DNA of 64,000 bases, taken from positions 405,155 through 469,154 of the forward strand of contig VXAZ01007544.1 in the NCBI GenBank assembly GCA_013399875.1, given 5' to 3'. The translations under genes and the position numbers were made by a program. Below the pieces are notes generated by a model. It had not been told where the DNA came from. It made no database searches and worked only from the letters and a program-made list of their open reading frames with translations. This document shows, in pieces, positions 40,401-55,400 of the stretch. How positions within the stretch are numbered: position 1 is the stretch's first letter; each line of letters opens with the position of its first letter. The DNA is from Gymnorhina tibicen (taxonomy: Eukaryota > Chordata > Aves > Passeriformes > Artamidae).

Positions 40401-43400
40401 CAGTGTAATGATCCTTACAAGAACTGGGGAATTTAAGTCTGAGTCATGTGAATACTTAGAATTTAGGCTTTCAGTCTAGCAGTAAATATCTAATACTTAC
40501 AATAGAATATAAAGCTGGAAAACACAATTTATATTCTATAACGGTTTAAAAGGAAGGAGAAGAACTAAGGAAGAGGGGGTTTTTGATAGGCTTTTAATTT
40601 TTGTAACCTCTGTGTTAGTAAAGCCATACTTCTTAATGGTTTTTTTTGGTTCTTGTTTTCTAAAACACTCCAGTTACAATAATGCTTATTATCACAAGTA
40701 TGATTCTCTTCATGTCGTAACATGCTGTGTTTACTGTGAGAAAGCAGAGGTAGCTTGGTTGTTTCAGTCAGCACTCAAAGCCGTACACTTTTAAAAATTT
40801 TATTTTCATACCCTTGTTATGCATGCATGCTTTTCCACCCAGGTGTCTCACAATGAGATGTCATTTTAAACATTTCATGAAGGTGTTTCTTAAAAAAATT
40901 ATTGACAGTACCTGAAGTTCTGCAGTCCTTTGGAACTTGCTACCTACATTGAAAAGGCATTTTTTATATTTATTATAAATATTGATAAGGTGTTTTGGAA
41001 ATGAAATAACCCCAGTGTTAGAGACTCAGTATCTTAGTTCACTTTTTTAATCTTAATTCCAGATTTTCCTCTTTTGGCTTTGGCAAAAAAATTAGGGTGT
41101 TTCTGCTGTGGTTTTGAAATACTTGCTTTTTTTCATGATGAGAAATATTTTTTTATAACCACAGTTGAACTAAAGTAAAATTCAGGAGAGAAGAAAACTG
41201 AATTCTGCCTGTAGGTGTCAGATTTTGGTAACTTAATTTTGGTTTTAATTAGAGATAGCAGATAGCTGTTAATAGTGCACAGGAGTATTTGAAATAGTTA
41301 TAAGGAATTGTGATGAGAAAAGCTTTATATGTGTAAACTATATATACTTTACTTAAATAAATTTGCTTATGGCAAGCCCTGATGGCCTTGCATCTTTCTG
41401 GTTATTTTTGTGCTTTGTAGTGTGATTTTTGTTGCCTTTTTCTAATGGGAAATTCTTAGAGATTTTCTTAGTGTACTTTGGGGGCAGCAGCTATAGAAAT
41501 GGAAATTCACTTTGACTCTGTACCTCTAAGCAAGAAATGGATCACATAGCAAGAGCTATCCCTTTAACCAGTGGCAAAGATGGAGTTCCAGGGATTTTTT
41601 CCTTCTCCTTCCCTTCGTGGGGATTCACAGATTCAGTGCCCCATGTTCTGTTTGTTGAATAATCTGGCATCTTGGGGTTCGACCCGTCATGTTGAAAGGA
41701 GCGGAAAGGAGGAGCTCGGCTGTTCCCAGCCAGACTTATGACAGCTCTGTGCTCAGTGGCTGTGACTGATGGAAAGGCTCAATTAAGTTGTCAGAAGTAA
41801 GAAAGACAATGAATTCTATTTAATTTGCATTCCAAGTTGCCCATTCCTAGCTTCTCTGTCTGGTTTTCATGTTGGGCTGTAATGACAGCTGCGTGTGGAG
41901 CTGCTTTTACTTGTTTACAGTGTGTACTTTTGAAAGTGGACGATGAGCACAATAGAGCTTTTATGTATGAAATAGTAGATACTGGTGATTGTCCTCTCCA
42001 AGAGTTGTCAGACACTTGGTATATGTCAATCCAACAGACTCTCTTAACAGACTCCATTTACAATTATATTAATGTGCTGCTTTAACAATTGCTGCAAAAT
42101 AATAACTATGAAAAGCAGCACTTTGACAGCACTTTACTGCTTCTTGTCACATGTACTGAATGAGTATCTTAATTTATACTAAATTGTAACACCAAAGTGC
42201 CACTTTTGGTCTTGCTGTGAGTTGGTTTGTTTTTTTTCCAAGCTAAAGTGGAAAGTTTACCATGTCTTTGGGATGCCAGTTACTGACCAGAGAGATTGAT
42301 GGGGTGATTTTTAAAATGCCTTTTGTGCCTTCTTAAGTTTAAGCACAGATTAACATAGAGTTTGTGTTACTGTGGCTTAGTACAATCATGATATAAGCTG
42401 TGATTATGCATGATTTTAGCCCACTGTAGGTGGGAATTGAAATGCATCAACTTAATTTACATTAGAAAAATGGCACTGTGGGTGTGTTTTGTGCTATCAG
42501 TTAAAAGTAGATTGCTACCCATTTCTGTCAGTACATCCACTCCTAGCCAGTATACCTATTCCTGACAAAAGTATCCAAAACATCTCCGTGATCTACCAAA
42601 TAATGGCTATAGGAGAAAAAAATTTGCAGCAACAAAACTTCACAGTAAACACTGCCTTTGCCATCCTGCATGATGAAATTTACTTGTATCTACTGTCTGC
42701 CATCTGTTTATGTCTGACTCTGTAATGGTGACATAGCATGAAGTTCTGTGTGGAATTAAAAGAACATTTTAAATGTGTAAAACAAATGTAACTGTATCTC
42801 TATCTACTAGCAGAGAAGTTCAGATGTGTGTAATTTCACTCTCCTACCCTTTTTGGATGGGCTATGGAGAAAAGTTTATTTTTGTTTGTACTCATTGGAC
42901 CTGAAAATTAAAATGTGAATCTGGCTATATTTTTTCCTCTCAGAAGCAAGAGACAGATACTTGAGAAACAGAAGCTGTTAGAATGTGATCAAAGCAAACA
43001 AAATTAGGAATGCTGGATTCCTGTCATCCCTCCCTTGATACCACTCTGCTTGGGAAATCAGCTGGTGTAAGGCCAGGAGAAGGTCCTGTGCTATTCCAAT
43101 TTGATCAGTCTTTATCTGATGTATAATTCCTCAGGGTTTGTAATAAGCATGCCATAATTCCAAGTAATTTAAACTTCTTTGTTGCATTGAAAGAGGGATG
43201 GCATTACGGACAGTAACTTGTCTCAAAACTTTCATTTTTCTTTCATGAGGTTGTACTTTTAAGTCACACGTGAGAAACAACCTCCAGGAAATGATGTATG
43301 TATATTTATATTCTATATACATCTCTTTTTTTACTGGGCAGACCATGCACAGATGATAATCCGTGGGTGAAACTGGGGACTGTTATGCTGCAGAGGTGCC

Positions 43401-46400
43401 CACCTGAGGAAAAGGAGAACACAGGAAATGAAATTTTGAAAATCTGCCGTTCTTTGTATGAGACAAAGCACATGCTCCCTGTCAAGGTAAGTTTTAACTT
43501 TGACTGTCATGTTTATGAGTCCTGTTTCAAGGTCCCAGCTATAAGTAAGATGTTGCCATACTGGATCAAGTCCAGTGGAAAGCTAACAGAGAGTCTGAGA
43601 ACTGAGTTCAGTCTGTCTTGAGAAGAGATTACTATGGGAGATATCTTTAAGTAGTCAAATGAGGAAACAAGTAGAGGAATTAGTCTCTTCAGAGATGCTC
43701 AGTTACAGGACAAGAGGCAATAGAGACACATTACATCGTCAAAAAGTCCCATTACACCCAAGGAAAACATTTTTCACTGTTAAAATAGTGAAACATTAGA
43801 ATAAGTGGATGCCTATAAGAGACAAGGAGAGTCCATCTTTGGAGGTATTTAGGATTTAACTGGATCATGTCACAGGCAGTTTGATAATGTTGGACTTGCT
43901 TTGAGTTGGAGGCTGGTTGGATTAGCTGATCTTTATAGGTCTGTTCCAGTATAAGTTATTATTTGATGTATTTGCAGAACAGCATTAGTAGTCTATTGTC
44001 ATTGAAGTCAGCATTGTAAAAACTGTTAATTAAATTATCAGTAATTCTCTGAATAATAAATACATAAAGATTTAGTGAGGGATCCCTGAAAAACATGGTG
44101 ATTGAAAAAAACCTTAATATAGAAGTAATTGCTAAGTAGTAACTACGATATTCTAATTTGTCTTCCCTAACTATGTATGCATACTTCAATACACATATCT
44201 CTTAAGTATAAAATTATCGAAGTGTTTTGTATGTAAACACTGTATATTAATGAAGACAGAGTGGAGAAATTCGTAATAAACTTCACACAGTTTCAGAGTA
44301 GTTGTGCATGTTTTTAGTAGGCTGATTAATCTTTTATAATTATCTTTACGCAGTCACTGTCTGTTACAGAAAACAGCTGATGTTAGGAAGAGAAGCAGAA
44401 TAAAAACAACACATTCTGTTTAAAATACAGACAGGTTGATGTGTGGGCTTTTGTTTGTTGGGTTGTTTTTTTTTCTAGTCCAACACACTGATCTGAGTCA
44501 AGTTCTGAACTCTATGTAAAACACGATTCCAGAAGGTGGCAGTAAGCTGAAGTGATAAGTACATTTATTAATTTATTCATCCCACCAAAACTCTTTGGTG
44601 GAAGGCACGTCTCTGTATCCCTATGGTATAATTATATGTAGCTTTTCTTTTTAAGGCATTGAAATGATGCATTATAGCTTGTAAACTCACAATCTTAATG
44701 TGCATAGGAGTAGCTGAACTTTGTCAAAGTAGAATGTTCTGCTCAAGAAGGGTCATGGTTTGCATTTCTCTTAGTTGAGTAAAATTTTCCTTGATCTCCA
44801 TGACAAGTCACTGTTTACACACAGTTTTGGTACTGGTAGACAGCTTTAGTTGGAGGTGCCTTCCTTTGTTTGTTTTTTTTTTTTTTATAATGTACAGGAT
44901 GTTGAAAGAGCCCACCATGTAAGTATAAATATACAGGTACAGATATGAAGTTACTCTGATCTTCAAGCTTTAAACAGCCTTACTGATATAAAATACATTT
45001 TTTATGGCTAGAACACTGTGCAGTAACAAAGAGTTGCACTAAAATATGTAGTTGTACAGTTACCTACAAACACAGGCTGTTTTCCTGTAAGTCACTACTT
45101 GGGTAGAGGGGGAACGACAAGTATGAATTTAAGTAATAGATTTGTATGTATGGCTACAGTACTTAGGAGCTCAAATGATAGATTTGCAGTCGTGTGGCTG
45201 AATAAGATGAAAATCTGATCACTGACAATTAACCTGTTTAGGTGATTTCACATTTCAGTAAATACACTGAATAAGAAGACAAATCTGGAATGATAGAATT
45301 CTAAAAACTGAAACCAGTTAATTATCGTGAATAACATTTGCCATTCAAGTTCGCTCCCATTACAACCTTGCTGGGTTCAAAGGTTGTTACACATGTAACT
45401 TCAAGTCATGTGGTCTAGACGTTAGAAAAACTGTCTTTGGATATAACCATGAAGGGTTTCACTGTTTTTTTCATTCCATATCCTACTGGTCTGTTTTTTT
45501 CAACCAAGTTCTTTTTTTTTTATGTCTTTTGGATAGTTACATAGCTTTAATCTTTGTATCTGTGTGTGTGTTTGCTTTGGGGGGGTATTTTTGTGGGGGG
45601 TTTTTTTGTTTGTTTTGGGTTTTAATTTGCATTATTCAATGGATAGATATTTCCATTCCTTTTACTGGAAAAAAAGCATTGTTTTATTTGCCTGGAAGAC
45701 ACATGTTTGGATTGCCCAACATCTGCACTGCCTGATTAATCTCTTTAGAAAGGGATAAATCCTTGTCCCCCTGGTAATTGTTAAAGTGTGACTCCTCTGT
45801 ATAGCTCATGTTCTTCTATCAGCCTACGGGTCATCTGTCAGTTAACATGGGAGAATGCATCTAGTCCCCTATCTGTAATCAGCCTGGGTCCTAGTGGCTA
45901 TGAGATACTTATTTCCTAGAATAATACAGCAGCCAGTTGGTCTCCTTTTTTCTAATTTTTGTAGCTAGTTTTTCCTGGGGTTTATATATGATTTTAGATT
46001 GTGTGATTTTGTTCATACACAGTTGTGTCTGCTCGTTTTCTTCAGATAATGTTGAATTTAAAAGCTGCTTTTCAGTCTGCTTTTAGCCTCTCTAGACATA
46101 CTGCTGTTTGTATTCATTATCCAGCCCTTCAAACCATCCGTGAAAATACTGAATAATACTGGACCCGAAACAGACTTGTATGACATACGGTTTATTTGCC
46201 TCACTGGTGTCACAGTGAACCATTGATAGCTGCATAACTAGATAGAAGAAAAAAGTTATCTTACAAAAGTTTCAACTAAATCCTGGTAATTCAGGTTTTG
46301 AATTGGGCCTTCCCTTGACCCTCTCACAGGTAACATCAAACCCCCTCTAAGCAGAGCCTCTCATGGCAGGCAGCAGATGCTCAAATGCTTTCAAGTGCTC

Positions 46401-49400
46401 TGTGCAGAACAGAAACCCACTTATGTTGCTCTGTGAAGTGCTGTGAGCGATGACTTCCTTCTTGGGCTGGGGTTTTCAATTCCTGTCCAGAGCAGCCCTT
46501 CAGTCATTAGTGGCAGTTATACAAGTTGATACTCGCACTATTTGGACAGTCTGCAGTGGCTGGCAAGCTGTCCAGTCCCTTCCTGTGGAAAAAGGAAGGC
46601 AATTGTTGGAATGTGTATTTCTACTTCAAAAGAGATTATGGCTTCTTCTATACTTGGGCATGGTAGGTAAGACTGAGTATGTCTGCCAGATGTGCTACCA
46701 TCAGGCAGAAAGTTATTCAACTTATCCAGCTGGTTTTGAGAGGAAAATGTTACCAAGCATGATAAAATTGCTGTTTTGCTTAGATTATGTATTTTATGAC
46801 TCTCAGAATTTATTTTTCTGAATATAAGTTGCATCTATTGCTGTGAATACACATTTTCAAGAAAAGAAGACACATGGAGTGAATCCTTAACTTTGCATTC
46901 AGTAAGTTTGCTGGAATGGAAGGTATGCAGCTCGAAAGAAATACAGTGGAATATGAAATTAACAGAAGTTTAATAAGCATATGAATGATCAGACAAAGCT
47001 TAATGTATTTATTTAGTCTTCTTATTCCTTCATCCATGTCATATCATTCACAACAAGCATGTCCATGCTACTAAATTGGGAGGAGCTGTCAACTGCCTTA
47101 AGGGTAGAGAGGCCCTACAGACAGACCTGGACAAATCACAGGGATGGGCAATCACCAACGATATTTAACAAGGGAAAGTGCTGGATTCTGCACCTGGGAT
47201 GGGGCAACCCTGGATGTATGGACAGACTGGGGAATGAGAGGCTGGAAAGCAGCACTGCAGAAAGGGAGCCGTGGGTCCTGGTCGCTGGCAAGTTGAATCT
47301 GAGCCAGCAGTGCCCTGGCAGCCAGGAGGGCCAACCCTGTCCTGGGGGGCATCAGGCACAGCATCACCAGCCGGGCAAGGGAGGGGATTGTCCCTCTCTG
47401 CTCTGCACTGGGGCGGCCTCACCTCGAGTGCTGGGGGCAGTTTGGGGTGTCACAGTATAGGAAAGATATTTAGCTATTAGTGTCCAAAGGAGGGCTGTGA
47501 GGATGGTGAAGAGCCTTGAGGGGAAGCCGTGTGAGGAGCAGCTGAGGTCACTTGGTCTGCTCAGCCTGGCAGAGAGGAGACTGAGGGGAGACCTCACTGC
47601 AGTTACAGCTTCCTTATGAGGGGAAGAGGAGGGGCAGACACTGATCTCTTCTCTCTGGTGACCAGGGACAGGACTCAAGGGAATGGCCTGAAGTTGTCAG
47701 GGGAGGTTTAGGTTGGATATCAGGAAGAGCTTCTTCCCCCAGAGGCTGGTTGGGCACTGGAACAGGCTCCCCAGGGAAGTGGTCACAGCACCAAGATTGA
47801 CAGAGCTCAAGAAGCATTTGGACAATGCTCTCAGGCACATGGTTTGATTCTTGGAGTATCCTGTGCAGGGCCAGGAGTTGGACTCCATGATCCTTGTGGG
47901 TCACCCTAAGACACCATCTCAGCATGCTCTGTGGTTCTAAGCATTGACCATCAGTAGCAGTACTGAATAAAAGTTTAAAGGAATAAGTCTGAATAAGAGA
48001 AGAAGCCTTGCCTTAGTGACTCAGAGCTTAGTGTGATGGAATATATTCTTCTAGGATGTGTTTCTTTAAGGTGTAAATTGAGAAAAGACCGAGCAAGTAC
48101 AGCCAGAGAGCTCCCTGTCCCAGGCAAAGCCAGGTGTCTATGCAGTACATGGCAATTGGAATATTTAACATCTCGTCTTCAAATAATTTTTAGGCTTTTA
48201 GGCTCACAGCTACTGAAACGATGCTACTAAATGTGTGGATCATCTTGGTCATTAAATTGTTACAGTTATCATTAAACTTCAAAAGACATAAAAAATACAT
48301 GACTTGCATTCTCTCATCTTAATATTTAGCTGATGAGCTCCTTTGACAATTGCTATCAAATTGTTGGAGTCAAACAGAGAGCATCTCTTAAGAGATGGAT
48401 ACCATTTTCAATGTAACTACCATACAATATCCGGAGTCCCTAGTGTGAAGTGCCTTGGAAAATGGGACATCTCTGGTGGGCCTTATTGGGAAGTGGTTGT
48501 GACAAGCAACCTAAATTCTCAGAAATGACAGAAGGGGAAATGGAAGTTAAAATTTGGTTTATAATATAATTTTTCTGTTGAAATACTTTTTGACATATAA
48601 ATGAACAAATCACTGCAATATTGAGGAAAATAAAACAACTCACAAATTACATGTAGGACGTGTTGTTTGGTTGTTTAACTAAGGGACAAGGTAAAGTTTT
48701 GGAAGTGCACAGTAGATTTGTTGAGGGGTCTTTTTGTTTTTATTTTAGAAGATATTTTCTGGCCAGTTTTGTCTTGAAGTTGTGTGATGCTAAATTTATG
48801 CTGTATTATAAAATACAGGAAACTAGATGAATTACAGAAAGTTAATTTTCTAAACTTTATACAATATTTTATACACAATAAAGTTTGGAAAAGTTTTGCA
48901 ACAGAAGCATTATTGAACGCTGGTATGTACTGTTATTTCCTCTTTATTTTGTTCTACTTTTCTGATTGCATAATTGAGTTACAGAATTGTCGCAGGTGTC
49001 TGTCGAAGTTTCTTCCTGTGGTTTGCAGTATTTCAGTAAGCACAAATATATTAGTCCCACAGAGAGCTGTGATTGCTCTGTTATTTTTTCAGTAAACCTC
49101 ATGGTTGTAATGGTGATTCAGTACCTGCCTTGTCTTAATCTAACAAATGTTGCACTTTAACCAGTATTCCACATTTTTTAAAATTTGTTCTTTCAAGTTT
49201 CCAAAGAGGTATTTCCAACAGGGAATTCATTTGTTGTGGAAGTGTGGTTTTCATTTTGCATTTGACATAAAATTTTCATAAATTTTATTGTGAATGATGG
49301 TGTTAGTATCTCCAGAGATCACACTGAGAGAGTTTACTTTTTATTTCAGTGTATAAAAGAATTATGTTTGCTGCTGCTTAACCAGTCCCTCCTGCTGCCA

Positions 49401-52400
49401 TCTCTGAAACTGCTGGTAGAAAGCAAAGACCAAGACCTTCATGCTGTGGCACTGGAGCAGATAACAGCTGTTGCTAAGGTATGAACAGTTGAATGAACCA
49501 CCTTTCAGAAGCTGAGGTAATAAGTTAGCTCTTTTATCTGCATGTAGTAAGCAGAGACTACTGAGACACTTACCATTATTAAGGTTTTCCACAGCTATTG
49601 TGTCCACAGTGAGCAGTAACAGAGGGCTGGTAAGAGCTTTTATCTGTACTTGAGGTGATTAAACCTCATAGCACTTCCTTTAAATTACTTAGTATGCTGT
49701 TTTAAGTCAGCATGGTGGAACAGAAACTATTCTGTTATATGAAATAGATTGTTACCTATGTGTTTATATTCCCTCACTTTGGGGTTTTTTAAGTGAAAGT
49801 AGTATGTCAGATGACTTAGCTTGTTTCTGACAAATGTGGCATCTCTTTATATGCACTTGGAGAGCTGTTATGTCACTGGTTTTGTTGTGATGGTATGTTT
49901 GGGGAGTTTCATGCCATTCTAAACAGACTCGATTCCATAATGTAGCAAAGTTTCTGGAGAAAAAACCTAAATATTGTCTTCTTCTTTGGGCAAGAACTGA
50001 AAGATGTTACTGTATATTTGTCAATTGCTTGCATTTGTCAATTGCAAACATTACATTACTGTCTTTTCCCTGTGTATTTCCTTTTTGGCAAATAAGAAGG
50101 AACACCTAAAAGGATAAAAGTTAGTCTCCTAGGCAAAAGCATTATATAATTTTTCATCTTTTTTCTGAAAGCTGAGCTGGGTTTAAAATTTTTTGAAGCT
50201 CTTAATTGAACTTGTACATGTGCAGCCTAACTTTCTTGGGTTTTATGTTAGCCGTGGTCTGCAATCTAACATTCTACTGCAAAAAGAGAAGAAGCCAATT
50301 GTCTCTTACCTTTTCATGAAAGAGAATGGCTTTCTCCTCTGACTGCATTAACTGCACTGATGATTTCCAGAATTACAGTATTTAGGTAGGAAAGCTTCAT
50401 CTCTAATATTTCCAAATTGTGCACCATATCTTAGGGAGCTTTTGGTTGTGTATAATGATACAAAATAATAGTTGGTGTTATTTTTTTTGCATGTGGTACT
50501 GCACAATGAAACTGCCCACATAGAAACAAATGAAACCATGTGTCTTTCTAAAATAAGTATCCCCCAAACACAAAAGCTTTGAAAATGTGATTTGTAGGAA
50601 TTCAGATTGAAATTATGACTTCTAGGGATACTCTCTGTTCTAGTTACATTGATTGCCACAAAGTTTTCAGATTCCTTGGTTGTAACAAACTGTGCAAATC
50701 ATATCCACTACTTTCTCACTATCCTCTTTTACCTAGGAAGGATACTCTCCATCCTCCTCTTCTGAGGATTCTCCCTTAAGTCTCTTCCTCACCTGCTCCT
50801 GCTCATGTGCTGTGTCTTTCCTTCTTATGCATATTGTATTCCAGAACCTTTCTCTTTTTGCATCCTTTGGATAGTTTGAGAAATGATCTATCTCCTTTCC
50901 AGAACCGGTGAAGACTAGCCAGAGAAGCAATGGATCTGGAAGCATAGGCTCCATTTCACATATTGCTAATTTTCCCTCAAAAGGGCTTTGTTATCAAAAT
51001 GGAAAAAGCACTAGCTTTTTTAACATGTTCTCTATGAAAATTTGAAACAGTAGAATGCAAGGTAGCAGGACATATTATATGTAACACACATCTGCTTCTG
51101 CCAGAATTCAAATACCATTGTTAGCATCCAGTTTGAATTTGGAGTGTTTGCTAGTAGAGTTTGGTATTTAAGCTAAGAACGGATAGGTGTTCCTATGGCC
51201 TTTCTTTTATACCAATAAACCACAAATTTTCTGAATTTTTTACAAAAAATAATTGTATAAATATTAACCACCAAACAATAGTACATTGATAGTTTTCTTT
51301 TACCACCTGCAATTTTAGATTTTATTGCTACAAAGCAATGCTTTTTTTGTAACTTTTAAACAAGATGATTTCATTGAAAAGCAAGCACAAATCTGATACG
51401 TGCATGTACTTTCTCATCTCTATGTTCTTGTTAGCCTTTCAAAATTGACTTTTTTGTTAACGGATGAAAGCTGCTGTATAAGTGACTAATTCTGAAGCTT
51501 GTCAGCAGGAATTACTGTCCAAGTATGTTTTATTTAACTATTTTTAAAGCATAATGCTGTGAAGTAGCACTTTCTGAATGGTTGCTAATTGTATTGCCCT
51601 CTTAACTGGCCATTTCTTTCTGGTGTGCTCCAGCTTTCAGTTTCCTACACTCCAGGCTGTTTACATTATATTGGAGTTTAAGGGCCAGGAACCTTATTAG
51701 CTTCTTGCTAGTATAAAGCACTTTGTACACCTATGCATGCCCAAAATAATACTCTATTTGGTTTTCTTATACAGGAGGCAGCTTGATAAGCTATTTCTGA
51801 TTCTTCCTTCTAAATTCAGTATTAATTTGAGCACATAGTACTGTAAGAGTGCTGAATAACCTAGAATTTTCAAAGCAGTTAGCTGTGGTCTAATGTTTCA
51901 CTTTAAGTCAATGAAGATTTAACTATTGACTTTATTACACCGGGCATAGAGCTTAGCCAGTACCTTGAATGTGACAGTGTTACAAAAGCAGCAGGTACAG
52001 AAGAGTGCTGTGATAAATGTAAAAACTGTTTTTATATTGTTTAAGAAGTACCTCTTGCTTCTTGTTTTATATGCATCTCTTATGATTACATTATTTGCTG
52101 TTGTACTAAAAGTGCATATATTACTTAGCTATGGCAATGTTGTTTATTCAGTATAATTTTCTATGCCTGCTTTTTGCTTTTTAAAAAACAGTATTTGGAC
52201 TGTTAATGCTTTTTGTAAAATTCTTAATGAATTTTTTATAAGAAGGCCGTTTCTGCTTACATTAAACAGGAAACAGACAAATAACATCTGGCAGAGGGGA
52301 ATCATAGCTATTGATTCCCTGATCCAGTGCTAACACAGCTCACAAACATGGCTGCGAGAAAAATACAGCACTTGCTTGCTGATAGGATGTATTAGTTAGC

Positions 52401-55400
52401 CATTTGTTGTATGTTGCTGACAGCTTTATGGATGTTTACAGTTAAGGATGATGCTGAAGTGCTGATACTAGGAATTGTACAGCTTTTGCCTGTAGTAAAC
52501 CAACCAAGTTTTTGTGTAAGCTTTTCTGAAATTGCAGACCCCTCTTTTTATTGTGTATCTTTTAATGAACTGCCACTTGCCTTTTCTGAATTACAGAAAT
52601 AACTATTCTTCCCCTGTGTTGTGTAGTGTTTGAGTAATTTAAAAAATCAGTTTACTTAAATAACTTTATTACTGCCAACAGAGCTGTTAAAAGTCAGATT
52701 GTTTTTGAGAGGGGTTTCAGTGTTGTCTGTGTCCTTGGTTATCTTTCAGAGATGAAAACTGATTTTTATAGATCTGAGAGAGCAAGTAAATATTCTGTTG
52801 CCTGTTGGTACCTATAATGCTAAAATAGCTAATAAGTGGGGGTTAATATAAGCAGTGCAAATACTTGTTCAATCAATATTTCAATAGAAACTGGAACCAG
52901 AAAAATGTTGTGGTCTGAAATATTACCTTAACTTCATTTGCATGTTATAATTTCAGTGATGAAGTACTGAATCTACCTTTGTAACATGTTTTACTGAAAA
53001 ATGTAGTATGAAAAGTCGTGAATATTTTATGGAATAACAGAATTTCTAGTGTTCTCCGGTGTATGCCATTTATGACTGCTCATTTAATGGGGCTTAATCT
53101 TTAAAAGAAATAGTTAAATTATGTGTAAATAAGTTAATGGTGATCATGATAAAGTATCTTTCTCTAGTTTATTTTTCCAGGATTTTTTATGTCATTGGTT
53201 TCTTTTCCCCTTATTTATTTGTTCTATAGATATATACTCCAGGAAGGAATAAAACAAAAAGCATTTTTTACCTGTAGTAGCATTGGAGAAGGGAATACTC
53301 TGGGAAACAGCGGTTTCAGTTCTTTACTGCTGTTAGGTCATCAGCAGCTCTTACCTTTTATAACTTGTGGATTTTATAATGCAGAAGTAATGGGTGAAAT
53401 ATTGCCTGTTGGTGATACCAGAACCTAACCTCTGGATACCTGCACAAACAGTGCTGATGGGGAATTGGATCATCAAGTTCCAAACCCTGCATGGGCGGGG
53501 ATACCTTCCACTAGTCCAGGCTGCTCAAAGCCCAACCTGGCCTTGAACACTTCCAGGGCTGGGGCATCCACAACTTTTCTGGGCAACCTGTTCCACCCTC
53601 ATAGTGAAGAATTTCTTCCTAATATTCAGTCTAGACCAACCCTCTTACCATTTAAAGTAAGAGGGTTGGTTTAGATTGGATATTTCCTCTTGTCCTATCT
53701 CTCCTGCGCTCTTGTAAAATATCCCTCTCCAGCTCTCTTGTACTGAAAGGCTGTTGTGTGATCTCCCCAGAGCCTTTTCTTCTCCAGGCTGAAAACCCCA
53801 ATTCTATCAGCCTGTTTTCGTAAGAGAGGTGCTCCAGGCCTCCTAAGATTGTCTTCCTGACTTTTCTCTGGACCCATTCTAACAAGTCCATGTCTTTCTT
53901 GTGCTGGAAGACCCACACCTGGATGCAGTACTCCCAAGTGCTCTCATGACAGCAAAGGTACCACTTGAATGCCTACACTTCAATGCTTGAAAGTAGATGC
54001 TAGCCAATGCCTAAATAGGAAAGCCAAGGGAAAAAAGTCAGTCCTCCTTAATGTAGTTATCCCCATTAGACCTCTTACTTGTAACCATGGACGCTGTGCG
54101 TGAGCATCATGCTAAATCTACGCTGTCAAATTCTGCTGAAGGAGAGATGGATATGAAAAATAAAAGCTGCTCCCATTTAAACCTTCCAGATTTTACTCTA
54201 ATGAAAAATGTAGCACCCTTAGCATGGAGTTCTAGATAGGCGTAATGATTTTTCTCTAACATAGACACTCTGATTTTGTCATTAGTGTGGGTCATGGAAG
54301 GTGATTGGGTGTTAATTTGTGCAGAAGATACCTGCACCTCTGAGACCTGCTTAAACTGCAGTCACGTGCATTCCTTGCCACTGGAGCAGTGATTCTGGGA
54401 TTAGCAATAGTCTTAGTTTTATGGCCTAGTTAGGGTCTTGGGATAGCAAGGGCTCTGCATCTGCAAGCAGATCAGAAGTGATTCATTAGTAAGATCCTGA
54501 CTGAGCTGTCTGTCCAGAAAAAAACAGCTTTTTAAAACTGGGATAATAAGGTGGTTGTTGTTTTACTTGCTGGGTTTTCCTGTTACAGACTCAAAAGAGT
54601 GATTTTGAAAATGAAAATGTAGTGTGTTTAGGAGTCTGGATCTACTGCAGGCTAATATTTGCTATGTATGGCAAGCAAAAATAACTCTGGAGGTTGATTT
54701 CCATTAATATTTTTAAAATGTAAGATTTTGAGGATCAAAATTCCATCTGGAACAGCAGCCTGGCTCAAACAGATGGAAGAATTACAAGTCTAGTGAGGAG
54801 TAAGAATAGGGCAGATGTACAGGCTCTTTCTCTGAAATACTGCTTTCCAAACTTTCGGTTCTTTTCAGCTGTATGTATCTGCTAAGTAATTGCCAATGGT
54901 TTTCTTTCTTGGTTTTGTGCAGTTTCTCCTCAAACTTGGATGAGCTTTTACATCCTGCAGTATCATTTGACAGAGAATTCAACAGTGAAAAAACCTACTT
55001 GTTTTTTTTTTTCTGGTAATCTGATCCCACTAGATTAATTTGATGCTTCATTTTTTTTTCCTTAATGAGATAATGTTTTTAATTAATCCCTTCATAATTT
55101 TAGTGATGTTGCTCTCTGTCCTATGCCCTCCAGGCCATCTCTTTTTTTAGATTGGAGAGTCATAGGTTTGCTGAGCAATTTCCTGCATAAAAACATACTA
55201 TACTCTCTATGGTGTATTTTTAAAAAAATACATGCTTTGTGTGCTTGCCTTTTATATTTTTTTAGTAATTCTTTTAATTTAATGCTTGTTGTTCTGGTTT
55301 AAAATTAATTTTAAATAAATGTAGTCGTAAGCTACATTTACATTGATTTAATTAAAAAAATCTTACAGTTCTATTTAAGCAGAGCTGTTCAGTATAAGCT

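Larger units (their letters stand above)
43487..49349 (+). other. NBAS intron, 5.9 kb
   Basis: Holds a possible ancient repeat remnant (43545-43600), a decayed sense CR1 (43690-43965), an old antisense CR1 reverse-transcriptase remnant (46115-46235), a G/T-rich tract (45573-45626) and a well-preserved sense CR1 (47070-47942). Other parts show nothing that I recognise. Confidence 0.85.

Noticed and set aside
41676..41685. GGTTCGACCC, similar to a tRNA B box
   Set aside because: No A box at the right distance upstream, no acceptor stem or anticodon arm can be folded and no T-run follows.
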